7,450 bases of DNA from positions 1 through 7,450 of the forward strand of contig JAHEBR010000098.1 in the NCBI GenBank assembly GCA_024642185.1, read 5' to 3'. This DNA comes from Marivivens sp. Its GTDB lineage: Bacteria > Pseudomonadota > Alphaproteobacteria > Rhodobacterales > Rhodobacteraceae. Shown here one piece after another: positions 1 through 6,550 of the stretch. The translations under genes and the position numbers were made by a program. Every line of letters begins with the position of its first letter. The first letter of the stretch is position 1. A model generated the notes under the pieces. It saw nothing but the letters and a program-made list of their open reading frames with translations, did no database searches and had not been told where the DNA came from.

Positions 1-791
1 AGGGCGATGATCTCAGACCATGCCGCGGCGCTGGGCAGAAGCTCGGGGTCGCCGCCCGCTTCGGTTGCGGTCAGGGCAGGGAAGAGCGGCACGAGGCTAG
101 CGATCTGCTCGAGGATCGCGGCGCCGGCCTTGGCGCTGGCCTCGCTGGCCGAGGCGGCAAGCGCCTCCGCCCGGGCGCGGGCGGTTTCGACAAAGCCCCA
201 GGCATCACGGTATTCCTGCGGGGCATCGACCTTTCCCTCGTAGACGCCGCCTTCGTAATCGGCAGCAGCGACGGCCAGAAGATCCTTGATCGACATGGCG
301 CGGTCATAGTCGGTCGCCTCGGAGGCGGTATTCGCCGCACTGATCGCCGCGATTACGGCTCCCGCGGCGGCGGCGACGACGTCGGGCGCGGCCCCGCTGT
401 TTACGGCATCTGCGAAGGCGAGCGCTTCGGCTTCAAAATCGGCGCCGCCGTGTTCCTCGATCTCGTGGTCGAGGTCTTCGTAATAGGCGTGGTGGCTGTC
501 GGCGAGGTGTTCCTGCGCCAAAGCGACTTCGCCTTGGGCGTAAAGCTCGGCGACGATCCTGTGCGCAGCTTCGAAAAGCCCGAGTTCGGTGAGGTAGAGG
601 GCGACGCCTTCGGAAGCGATAGCGCCCGCCTCTCCGGCTTCGCCCGCTTCCGACGCGGATTGCGCAAAGGCGGGCGTCGTTGTGATCGCCGCCACGGTGG
701 CAACCTCGCCAAGGGCAAGGCTGGTGGCCGCGGCGGTGCCGAGCAGGGTCCAGCGGAGCGGTTTGACGGTGCGGGTAGGATTGGAGGTCAT
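1..791 (-). CDS. Ala-rich exported protein of unknown function, 3' end outside window
   Basis: I do not recognise this as a named family. An open frame of 263 codons runs from the ATG at 791-789 off the left edge without a stop. The N-terminus is a signal peptide: basic residues (R7, K10, R13), a hydrophobic stretch at about 14-36, and an Ala-x-Ala site before Q44 (PAFA/QS), so the product is probably periplasmic. The mature part is Ala/Glu-rich and should be mostly helical. Notable stretches are a His/acid-rich segment at 95-114 (H95, H100, H101, H109, H114 among D/E residues) and a segment at 178-200 of pattern DYxxxVxxGKVxxxxEYxxxxxF. That second pattern resembles, from memory, the periplasmic N-terminal region of FTR1-family iron permeases; this is weak evidence for a metal-related role. 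Codon-position GC bias, the signal peptide and a promoter-like sequence upstream support this frame over the plus-strand frames covering the same DNA. The Shine-Dalgarno is weak (AGGA 11 bases upstream). The gene is divergent from ybeY. Confidence 0.8.
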   Translation of the reverse strand, partial: MTSNPTRTVKPLRWTLLGTAAATSLALGEVATVAAITTTPAFAQSASEAGEAGEAGAIASEGVALYLTELGLFEAAHRIVAELYAQGEVALAQEHLADSHHAYYEDLDHEIEEHGGADFEAEALAFADAVNSGAAPDVVAAAAGAVIAAISAANTASEATDYDRAMSIKDLLAVAAADYEGGVYEGKVDAPQEYRDAWGFVETARARAEALAASASEASAKAGAAILEQIASLVPLFPALTATEAGGDPELLPSAAAWSEIIA

Positions 792-818
792 TGGTTTTTC
801 TATCCTGAGTTTTTTTGT

Positions 819-847
819 CGGATAATATTTGCGCCGTCGCTTGTCAA
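819..847 (-). promoter_or_regulatory. Putative sigma70-type promoter of the divergent exported-protein gene
   Basis: Read on the minus strand there is a perfect TTGACA at 847-842, a 17-base spacer, and TATCCG at 824-819 as a -10 box (a TATTAT lies at 827-822 but would leave only 14 bases). The resulting start site, near 812, gives a leader of about 20 bases before the ATG at 791. A run of seven A follows the -10 box, flanked by short ATCC/GGAT arms, which could be an operator; this is speculative. The -35 match is good and the -10 is moderate. Confidence 0.45.
821..826 (+). promoter_or_regulatory. Possible -10 box for ybeY, overlapping the divergent promoter
   Basis: GATAAT on the plus strand matches the TATAAT consensus at five of six positions and lies 69 bases before the ybeY start. 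No good -35 is seen at the right distance (TTCTAT at 798-803), so this is tentative. It overlaps the minus-strand -10 box, so the two promoters could compete or share control. Confidence 0.22.
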
Positions 848-887
848 TGCCCTTCGGACGCTGGTGCAGGCGCAAAGCCCGCGCTAT

Positions 888-892
888 GAGGG
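888..892 (+). promoter_or_regulatory. Shine-Dalgarno of ybeY, bears on start choice
   Basis: GAGGG lies only 3 bases before the ATG at 896 but 6 bases before the adjacent in-frame ATG at 899. The second Met is therefore a slightly better placed start. The difference is one residue. Confidence 0.45.
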
Positions 893-895
893 CGC

Positions 896-1402
896 ATGAT
901 GCTCGATCTTAACATAGAAGATGCCCGCTGGGAGGCGCTTGGTCTTGAAGCCCTCGCCGAAAAGGCGGCGGGCGCAGTCCTGCTCTGTCTCGGCGTTGAT
1001 GACGACGAGGTGGAGCTGTCGGTGCTTGGCTGCAACGACGCACGCATTGCCGACCTCAATGCCGAGTTCCGCGGCAAGCCGACCCCGACCAACGTTCTGA
1101 GCTGGCCAGCCGAAGAACGGGGCGCCGAGATCGAAGGCGAAATGCCGGAGCCTCCCGAGGCGGATGCTTTCGGCGCGATCGAGTTAGGCGACATTGCCAT
1201 CGCCTACGAGACCTGCGCCCGCGAGGCGGAGGCGGCGGGCAAGACGCTCGAGGCGCATGCCACCCATCTTCTGGTGCATGGCATCCTTCATCTCTTGGGT
1301 TTCGATCACGAGCGTGACCGTGACGCCACCCTCATGGAAGGATTAGAGACCGAGATACTTGGCAAGATGGGCATTGAAGACCCATATTGTCAGGACAAGT
1401 GA
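896..1402 (+). CDS. ybeY: Endoribonuclease YbeY (rRNA maturation factor)
   Basis: YbeY is a zinc-dependent single-strand endoribonuclease acting in the cytoplasm on 16S rRNA 3'-end maturation and 70S ribosome quality control. The product is 168 residues, close to the usual size. The family signature HGxxHLxGxDH is intact at 128-138, giving the three zinc-binding histidines H128, H132 and H138. The upstream conserved block (LNxxFRxKxxPTNVLSWP, about 54-71) is also intact and contains the conserved Arg at 59. The start is the ATG at 896 or, with better Shine-Dalgarno spacing, the next codon at 899. It is first in a plus-strand run with corC and lnt, the usual neighbours. The frequent upstream partner phoH/ybeZ is not directly next to it; a divergent gene lies there instead. 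Identification is firm. Confidence 0.96.
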   Translation: MMLDLNIEDARWEALGLEALAEKAAGAVLLCLGVDDDEVELSVLGCNDARIADLNAEFRGKPTPTNVLSWPAEERGAEIEGEMPEPPEADAFGAIELGDIAIAYETCAREAEAAGKTLEAHATHLLVHGILHLLGFDHERDRDATLMEGLETEILGKMGIEDPYCQDK

Positions 1403-1440
1403 CGTCCGCGAGGGCAAGCGCCCTTTTTGTGCGGGCAGGC

Positions 1441-1445
1441 AGGAG
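1441..1445 (+). promoter_or_regulatory. Shine-Dalgarno deciding the corC start
   Basis: AGGAG ends 3 bases before the ATG at 1449. Spacing is short, but this is the only good ribosome site near the N-terminus. It argues against the longer in-frame ATG at 1359, which would overlap ybeY by 44 bases. Confidence 0.6.
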
Positions 1446-1448
1446 ACA

Positions 1449-2342
1449 ATGAGCGATACCACAGACGGTCCTTCTAGCGCCGCGCAAAGCGCGCAACCGG
1501 ACCAGACACAGGGGCAGGGCAAAGGGTTCTTTGGCCGCATATTCGACGCGCTGAGCCCCGGCGATCCCGAACAAAGCGAAGACCACGGCGAGAGGCGGGC
1601 CTCGGGGGCTGGCGGAGCCAATGTTCCGGGGATGCTCAATCTTCGGCGCCTTCGGGTCGAAGACGTGGCCATTCCGAAATCCGATATCGTGGCGGTGCCG
1701 CTCGGGATCGAGAAAGAGGCGCTGGTCAAGGTGTTCCGCGATTGCGGCCTGACGCGCCTTCCCGTCTATGACGGCACGCTTGATCGGCCCCTCGGCCTTG
1801 TGAACCTCAAGGATTTCGCGCTGCGCCACGGCTTCAACAGCGGCAAGGCCGCGTTCGATCTGCGCGCCATCGTGCGGCCGCTTCTCTTTGTGCCGCCGTC
1901 GATGCCGCTCGGCGTTCTCTTGCAGAAGATGCAGGCCGAACGCATCCACATGGCGCTGGTGATCGACGAATACGGTGGGACCGATGGGCTTTTGACCATC
2001 GAAGACCTGATCGAACAGGTTGTGGGCGACATCGAAGACGAGCACGACGTCGACGAGGCCGACAGTTTCGTCAAGGAAAAGCCGGGCGTCTATCTTGCCC
2101 TCGCCAAGACCCCGCTTGAAGATTTCGAAGCCGAGATCGGCATGGACCTGACCGACCACGACGAAATCGACGAGGAAGAGGTCGATACGCTCGGCGGCCT
2201 TGTCTTCATGCTTGCCGGGCATATCCCGGCGCGGGGCGAGGTAGTCAAACACCCCGATGGCCCCGAGTTCGAAGTGGTCGACGCCGATCCCCGCCGGATC
2301 AAACGCCTCCGCGTGAGGCTGCCCCACGCCAAGGATGCCTGA
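1449..2342 (+). CDS. corC: CorC/YbeX family CBS-domain protein (hemolysin-like)
   Basis: The product has 297 residues, typical of the short CorC/YbeX form without the N-terminal DUF21 membrane domain. The layout is: a polar, low-complexity N-terminus (1-60); paired CBS domains (about 67-195), with LPVYDG at 104-109 in the first and the very conserved VIDEYGGTDGLLTIEDLIEQVVGDIEDEHD stretch from 171 in the second (key residues D173, E174, G176, G177, D185, E189, D194, D197); and a C-terminal CorC_HlyC (transporter-associated) domain at about 210-292. CorC was linked to Mg/Co efflux with CorA; YbeX has more recently been tied to ribosome metabolism, which fits its place next to ybeY. CBS pairs of this type bind adenine nucleotides. 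The protein is probably cytosolic or peripheral at the membrane. It lies 46 bases after ybeY and its stop overlaps the lnt start by 8 bases. Family call firm; exact role uncertain. Confidence 0.94.
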   Translation: MSDTTDGPSSAAQSAQPDQTQGQGKGFFGRIFDALSPGDPEQSEDHGERRASGAGGANVPGMLNLRRLRVEDVAIPKSDIVAVPLGIEKEALVKVFRDCGLTRLPVYDGTLDRPLGLVNLKDFALRHGFNSGKAAFDLRAIVRPLLFVPPSMPLGVLLQKMQAERIHMALVIDEYGGTDGLLTIEDLIEQVVGDIEDEHDVDEADSFVKEKPGVYLALAKTPLEDFEAEIGMDLTDHDEIDEEEVDTLGGLVFMLAGHIPARGEVVKHPDGPEFEVVDADPRRIKRLRVRLPHAKDA

Positions 2343-3813
2343 CCGCCTTTTGCGCGGCTGGCGGGGGTTCGCGATTTTCGCGATGCTCGGAGCCTTGGCC
2401 GCGCTTGGTCAGGCGCCTGTCGACTGGCCGATTGCGACGGTTCTGAGCCTTGCCGCCGTGATGGCGCTGTATGGCAGCGCAGGCACAGCGCGGACGGCGG
2501 CAAAGATCGGCTGGGCCTATGGCTTTGGCTATTTCCTTCTGGCACTGGCGTGGGTCGTCAATCCGTTTCTGGTCGAGCCAGACCGCGACGGCTGGATGGC
2601 GCCCTTCGCGCTAGTCTTGCTGCCGGCGGGGCTTGGTCTCTTCTGGGCGGCCGCCTTCGCTGTGGGCAAAAGGCTTGGCGGAAGCGGGCTTGCGCTTGCG
2701 GGATCGCTGGCTTTGGCCGAGGCCTCTCGCGCTTTTCTCTTTACCGGTTTTCCTTGGGCACTTCTGGGCCATGTCTGGATCGACACGCCCCATGCCCAGC
2801 TTGCGGCATGGATCGGCCCGCATGGCCTGACGCTTCTGACAGTTCTTCTGGCGGCAGCCGTTGCGCGGGCTTTGGGCGGCGGCAGGGCGCGCCTATGGGG
2901 CGGGATGGCTGCGCTGGCCCTTGGCCTTCTCCCCCTTGGCCTGCAACCGGCGCCGCCTGACGAGAGCGCCGAAGGGCCGGTGATCCGCCTCGTGCAGCCC
3001 AACGTGCCGCAGGCGGACAAGTGGAACGCGGATCTGATCGATGTCTTTCAGGCGCGGCTTCTCGATCTGACCGCCACGGGCGACAGGCCCGACCTCATCA
3101 TCTGGCCGGAAACGGCGATCCCCTATCTTCTGGAATATTCGGGTCCGCTCTTGGATGCAGCCGTTGAAGCCTCCGACGGGGTGCCGATGGTGATCGGCGT
3201 CAACCGTGAGGAGGGCGGCCTCTATTACAACAGCCTGATCGTTCTCGATGCGGCAGGCGAAATTTCCGACACCTATGACAAACAGCACCTCGTGCCCTTC
3301 GGGGAATATGTCCCCTTTGGCGAGGTGATGGGGCGGATGGGCATCCACGGCCTTGCCGCATCCGAAGGCGGCGGCTTCAGCGCGGGGCAGGGTCTCAGGC
3401 GGATCGGCTTGCCGGGTATTGGCGAGGCGGAGCCGCTGATCTGCTATGAGGCGATCTTTGCCGAAGAAATCGCTCAAGGGACACGGCCCCGCGCCTTGAT
3501 CCAGATCACCAACGACGCCTGGTTCGGCACGCTTCAGGGCCCGCAACAGCATTTCGCCCAATCCCGCCTGCGCGCCATCGAGCAGGGCCTGCCGCTGGTG
3601 CGGGTCGCCAACACCGGTATTTCCGCCATGGTCGACGCCAAGGGGCGCATCGTCGCCGCGCTGCCGCTGGGCGAGGCCGGAAAGATCGACGTTGCCCTGC
3701 CGCCTCGGGCCGCGCCGACCCTCTACGCCCGCACCGGCGATTGGCCGGCCCTTTTGGCGGCGTTTCTCTTATCTGTCGCTGCGTTTACCTTTTCTCAGCG
3801 GCGATCTGATTGA
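2335..3813 (+). CDS. lnt: Apolipoprotein N-acyltransferase
   Basis: Lnt transfers an acyl chain from phospholipid to the alpha-amino group of the N-terminal diacylglyceryl-cysteine of apolipoproteins, the last step of lipoprotein maturation, in the cytoplasmic membrane with its catalytic domain in the periplasm. The product has 492 residues, near the normal length. The first 205 residues are hydrophobic with several membrane segments (roughly 10-28, 33-47, 57-75, 88-110, 158-178, 188-203). The nitrilase-like domain spans about 215-460, and one more membrane helix lies at about 467-485. The catalytic triad is complete: E259 in IIWPETA, K316 in YDKQHLVPFGEYVPF, and C370 in ICYEAIF. NDAWF and the following QHFAQSRLRAIE stretch are also conserved. 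The ATG lies inside the end of corC (8-base overlap, different frame), preceded directly by AAGG, which suggests translational coupling. Confidence 0.97.
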   Translation: MPDRLLRGWRGFAIFAMLGALAALGQAPVDWPIATVLSLAAVMALYGSAGTARTAAKIGWAYGFGYFLLALAWVVNPFLVEPDRDGWMAPFALVLLPAGLGLFWAAAFAVGKRLGGSGLALAGSLALAEASRAFLFTGFPWALLGHVWIDTPHAQLAAWIGPHGLTLLTVLLAAAVARALGGGRARLWGGMAALALGLLPLGLQPAPPDESAEGPVIRLVQPNVPQADKWNADLIDVFQARLLDLTATGDRPDLIIWPETAIPYLLEYSGPLLDAAVEASDGVPMVIGVNREEGGLYYNSLIVLDAAGEISDTYDKQHLVPFGEYVPFGEVMGRMGIHGLAASEGGGFSAGQGLRRIGLPGIGEAEPLICYEAIFAEEIAQGTRPRALIQITNDAWFGTLQGPQQHFAQSRLRAIEQGLPLVRVANTGISAMVDAKGRIVAALPLGEAGKIDVALPPRAAPTLYARTGDWPALLAAFLLSVAAFTFSQRRSD

Positions 3814-3838
3814 CCTGAGGCGCTTGAAGCCTTAGCTC
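3810..3838 (+). promoter_or_regulatory. Weak candidate promoter for metK
   Basis: TTGACC at 3810-3815, overlapping the lnt stop, is a good -35. Seventeen bases later TAGCTC (3833-3838) is a poor -10. Transcription would begin near 3845, just before the riboswitch stem at 3849, which suits a very short leader. No convincing terminator separates lnt from metK, so readthrough from lnt is also possible. Confidence 0.25.
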
Positions 3839-3848
3839 TGTCTCATTC

Positions 3849-3896
3849 ACCTGTCACAACGGCTTCCTGGCGTGACAGGTCAAATCCAATGGAGCA
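3849..3896 (+). promoter_or_regulatory. SAM/SAH riboswitch upstream of metK
   Basis: This matches the SAM/SAH riboswitch class, a small pseudoknotted RNA found in Rhodobacterales metK leaders. A 9-bp stem is formed by 3849-3857 and 3872-3880. Its 14-base loop (3858-3871) holds the conserved AACGGCTTCCTGGC. Loop bases GCTTCC (3862-3867) can pair with GGAGC (3891-3895), forming the pseudoknot. GGAG at 3891-3894 is the metK Shine-Dalgarno, 8 bases before the ATG, so the ligand-bound fold should block translation initiation. The loop and the AATGGAGCA tail match the class sequence as I remember it. The stem is longer, and the linker between stem and tail (3881-3890) is longer, than in the minimal RNA used for structure work. 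Confidence 0.9.
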
Positions 3897-3902
3897 TTCC
3901 CG

Positions 3903-5084
<1,182 letters not shown>

Positions 5085-5104
5085 TTTTCGGGAGCAATCG
5101 GATT

Positions 5105-5136
5105 AGGAGGCGGGTCTTTCCGCCTCCTTTTCTTTT
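5105..5136 (+). terminator. Intrinsic terminator after metK
   Basis: A perfect inverted repeat, GGAGGCGG (5106-5113) and CCGCCTCC (5120-5127), plus an outer A-T pair (5105/5128), gives a 9-bp GC-rich stem with a 6-base loop (GTCTTT). It is followed by TTTTCTTTT (5128-5136). It lies 20 bases after the metK stop and only 6 bases before the next ATG. Confidence 0.92.
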
Positions 5137-5142
5137 GGTCCG

Positions 5143-5703
5143 ATGAGATTTCAGCCCCGCCGCATCATGATCATCGGCCCCTCCGGTTCGGGCAAATCGA
5201 CGCTTGCCCGGGCGCTGGGCGCAAAGCTCGGCCTGCCGGTGATCCACATGGACCCATTCTATTTCAAACCCGGTTGGGATCAGCGCCCCCGCGCCGAGAC
5301 CGACGCGATGGCCGTTGCCGCAGCGCAAGGGGAGGCGTGGGTTTTCGAGGGCAACAATTCCTCGACCTTCGATGCGCGGGCCGCGCGGGCGGATTTGATC
5401 GTGGTTCTTTATCTTGGGCGCTGGCGCTGTTTCTGGCGGGTGATCCGGCGCACGCTTCGATACTATGGCCGCAGCCGCCCGGATATGGCGCCGGACTGTC
5501 CGGAGCATTTCGACAAGGCTTTCCTGATCGATTGGGTCTTGAACTATGACACCCACTCGCTGCCCAAGGCCGAGGCCTTGATCGTTCGGTGGGGCGGAAA
5601 GCGGGCGATCCTGCGGCTTTCGTCGGCGTCTGAGATCAACGCGTTCGCCGCCGATCCGCAAAAGGCATTCGCAAAGATTGATCTGCCCGCCGCTCCACGA
5701 TAG
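5143..5703 (+). CDS. P-loop NTPase, FlaR/adenylate-kinase-like
   Basis: The product has 186 residues and is a small nucleoside-kinase-like P-loop protein similar to those annotated as adenylate kinase or 'DNA topology modulation protein FlaR'. Walker A is GPSGSGKST at 12-20. HMDPFYFKPGW follows at 32-42, matching the family's HLDxxxWxPGW block that should contact substrate. WVFEGNNSSTFDARAARADLIVVL, at about 66-89, is the family's 'W-x-x-(D/E)-G-N' and 'R-A-D' region, and an Arg-rich stretch (RWRCFWRVIRRTLRYYGRSRPDM) at about 92-114 is the likely lid. Substrate and physiological role are unknown for this group. The start at 5143 puts the first beta strand at residues 8-11, as expected; no good Shine-Dalgarno is seen because the metK terminator occupies the space just upstream. 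The stop codon overlaps the Shine-Dalgarno of trmB. Frame and family are firm; function is open. Confidence 0.88.
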   Translation: MRFQPRRIMIIGPSGSGKSTLARALGAKLGLPVIHMDPFYFKPGWDQRPRAETDAMAVAAAQGEAWVFEGNNSSTFDARAARADLIVVLYLGRWRCFWRVIRRTLRYYGRSRPDMAPDCPEHFDKAFLIDWVLNYDTHSLPKAEALIVRWGGKRAILRLSSASEINAFAADPQKAFAKIDLPAAPR

Positions 5704-5707
5704 GAGG
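5702..5707 (+). promoter_or_regulatory. Shine-Dalgarno of trmB, fused to the preceding stop codon
   Basis: The sequence TAGGAGG combines the stop of the P-loop NTPase (5701-5703) with a consensus AGGAGG 7 bases before the trmB ATG. A ribosome ending the first gene finishes on the initiation site of the second, which suggests coupling. Confidence 0.85.
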
Positions 5708-5714
5708 CGCGCCC

Positions 5715-6431
5715 ATGAGCAAGGATCATCACCCCTCCGGCGCCCCGTGGCGCAATTTCTATGGCCGCCTGCGCGGCAAGACCATGCGCGCGAGCCAGAA
5801 AGAATACCTCGAAAGCGATCTCGACGAGTTGTCGCCCGGCCCTGTTGGCTGGGAGGAAAATCCTGAGCGGTTGCCGCTTGATCTCGATGAGGTCTTCCCC
5901 GGCAAATCCGAGGTCTGGGTCGAGATCGGTTTCGGCGGCGGCGAGCATATGGTGGCGATGGCCGAGCGTTATCCCGAGGTGGGGATCATCGGCTGCGAGC
6001 CTTTCATCAACGGCGTGGCGATGCTTCTGGGCAAGATCCGCGAGGCGGGGGTTGCGAACCTCAAGGTTCATGCGGGCGATGCGCGGGATTTGTTTGATGT
6101 GCTGCCAAAGGGTTCCGTGGCCAAGGCCTTTCTCAACTATCCCGATCCGTGGCCGAAGACGCGCCACCACCGGCGGCGGTTTGTGACGCAGGACCATCTG
6201 GAGCCTCTGTTTGACGTGATCCGCCCCGGCGGCGAGTTTCGTGTGGCGACGGATATCGAGGATTATGTGCGCCAGACATTGCAGGAAGTGCCGAAGGCGG
6301 GCTTTGAATGGACCGCCGAGGGCCCGAGTGACTGGCGCGAGCCTTGGGCGGATTGGCATTCGACCCGTTACGAGCAGAAGGCCCTGCGCGAGGGGCGGGT
6401 GCCGCACTACCTGACCTTCCGCAAGCCCTGA
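5715..6431 (+). CDS. trmB: tRNA (guanine-N7-)-methyltransferase
   Basis: TrmB uses SAM to form 7-methylguanosine at position 46 of the tRNA variable loop. The product has 238 residues, normal for the family. The SAM-binding motif I is EIGFGGGEH at 70-78, with E95 (GCEP) the likely ribose contact and GDARDL at 121-126 the adenine-side loop. The hallmark YPDPWPKTRHHRRR lies at 142-155 and contains the catalytic-region Asp D144. ATDIEDY (178-184) and the C-terminal TRYEQKALREG block, which contact tRNA and methionine in known structures, are present. It lies 11 bases after the P-loop NTPase with a strong ribosome site. Being a SAM-dependent enzyme close to metK fits a conserved neighbourhood in alphaproteobacteria, but the strong metK terminator means the two are probably not simply co-transcribed. 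Identification is firm. Confidence 0.97.
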   Translation: MSKDHHPSGAPWRNFYGRLRGKTMRASQKEYLESDLDELSPGPVGWEENPERLPLDLDEVFPGKSEVWVEIGFGGGEHMVAMAERYPEVGIIGCEPFINGVAMLLGKIREAGVANLKVHAGDARDLFDVLPKGSVAKAFLNYPDPWPKTRHHRRRFVTQDHLEPLFDVIRPGGEFRVATDIEDYVRQTLQEVPKAGFEWTAEGPSDWREPWADWHSTRYEQKALREGRVPHYLTFRKP

Positions 6432-6454
6432 GCGGGTTTGCGGGGCAAACCCGC
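6432..6454 (+). terminator. Perfect 10-bp hairpin directly after trmB
   Basis: GCGGGTTTGC (6432-6441) and GCAAACCCGC (6445-6454) are exact reverse complements around a GGG loop, starting one base after the trmB stop. There is no T-run, so this is not a classical intrinsic terminator by itself; it may stabilise the 3' end or act together with the next hairpin. Confidence 0.6.
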
Positions 6455-6488
6455 GCCTCCGGCGGGAGTATTTGAGGGCCAAAAGAAG
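6453..6488 (+). repeat. Rhodobacteraceae-type intergenic hairpin motif after trmB
   Basis: Directly after the first hairpin comes GCGCCTCCGGCGGGAG followed by TATTTGAGG and an A/G-rich tail ending AAAAGAAG. It can fold as CGCC/GGCG (6454-6457 with 6461-6464) or as CTCC/GGAG (6457-6460 with 6465-6468). From memory, near-identical CCTCCGGCGGG(G/A)GTATTT tails occur after many genes in Rhodobacteraceae genomes, where they may act as terminators or as a dispersed repeat. Only one copy is visible here, so repeat status is inferred. Confidence 0.5.
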
Positions 6489-6550
6489 CTAGGCGATGGA
6501 CCCTCTGACGCGGCTGGGCTAAGAGGCTGCGAGACTTTGCAGAGGTGAAT

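Noticed and set aside
450..899. Plus-strand open frame of 149 codons over the exported-protein gene
   Set aside because: It lies opposite the minus-strand gene, which has a signal peptide, an upstream promoter and sensible composition. The plus-strand translation has no recognisable features and runs through the promoter region.
1359..1448. Upstream in-frame ATG extending corC by 30 residues into ybeY
   Set aside because: The extra residues do not look like the CorC N-terminus, there is no ribosome site before it, and AGGAG precedes the ATG at 1449.
1332..2327. Minus-strand open frame of 331 codons opposite ybeY and corC
   Set aside because: It is antisense to two clearly conserved genes. 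Long antisense frames are common in high-GC DNA, and the translation shows no known motif.
3814..3848. Possible terminator hairpin after lnt (AGGC/GCCT)
   Set aside because: Only about 4 bp of stem with no T-run, so it is unlikely to terminate transcription.
5544..6482. Minus-strand open frame of 312 codons opposite trmB
   Set aside because: It is antisense to a clear trmB and runs through the hairpin element; no supporting motif or ribosome site was found.
6489..6550. Promoter for aroA
   Set aside because: I tried CTGACG at 6505 and TTGAGG at 6472 as -35 boxes, but no acceptable -10 lies at the right distance.
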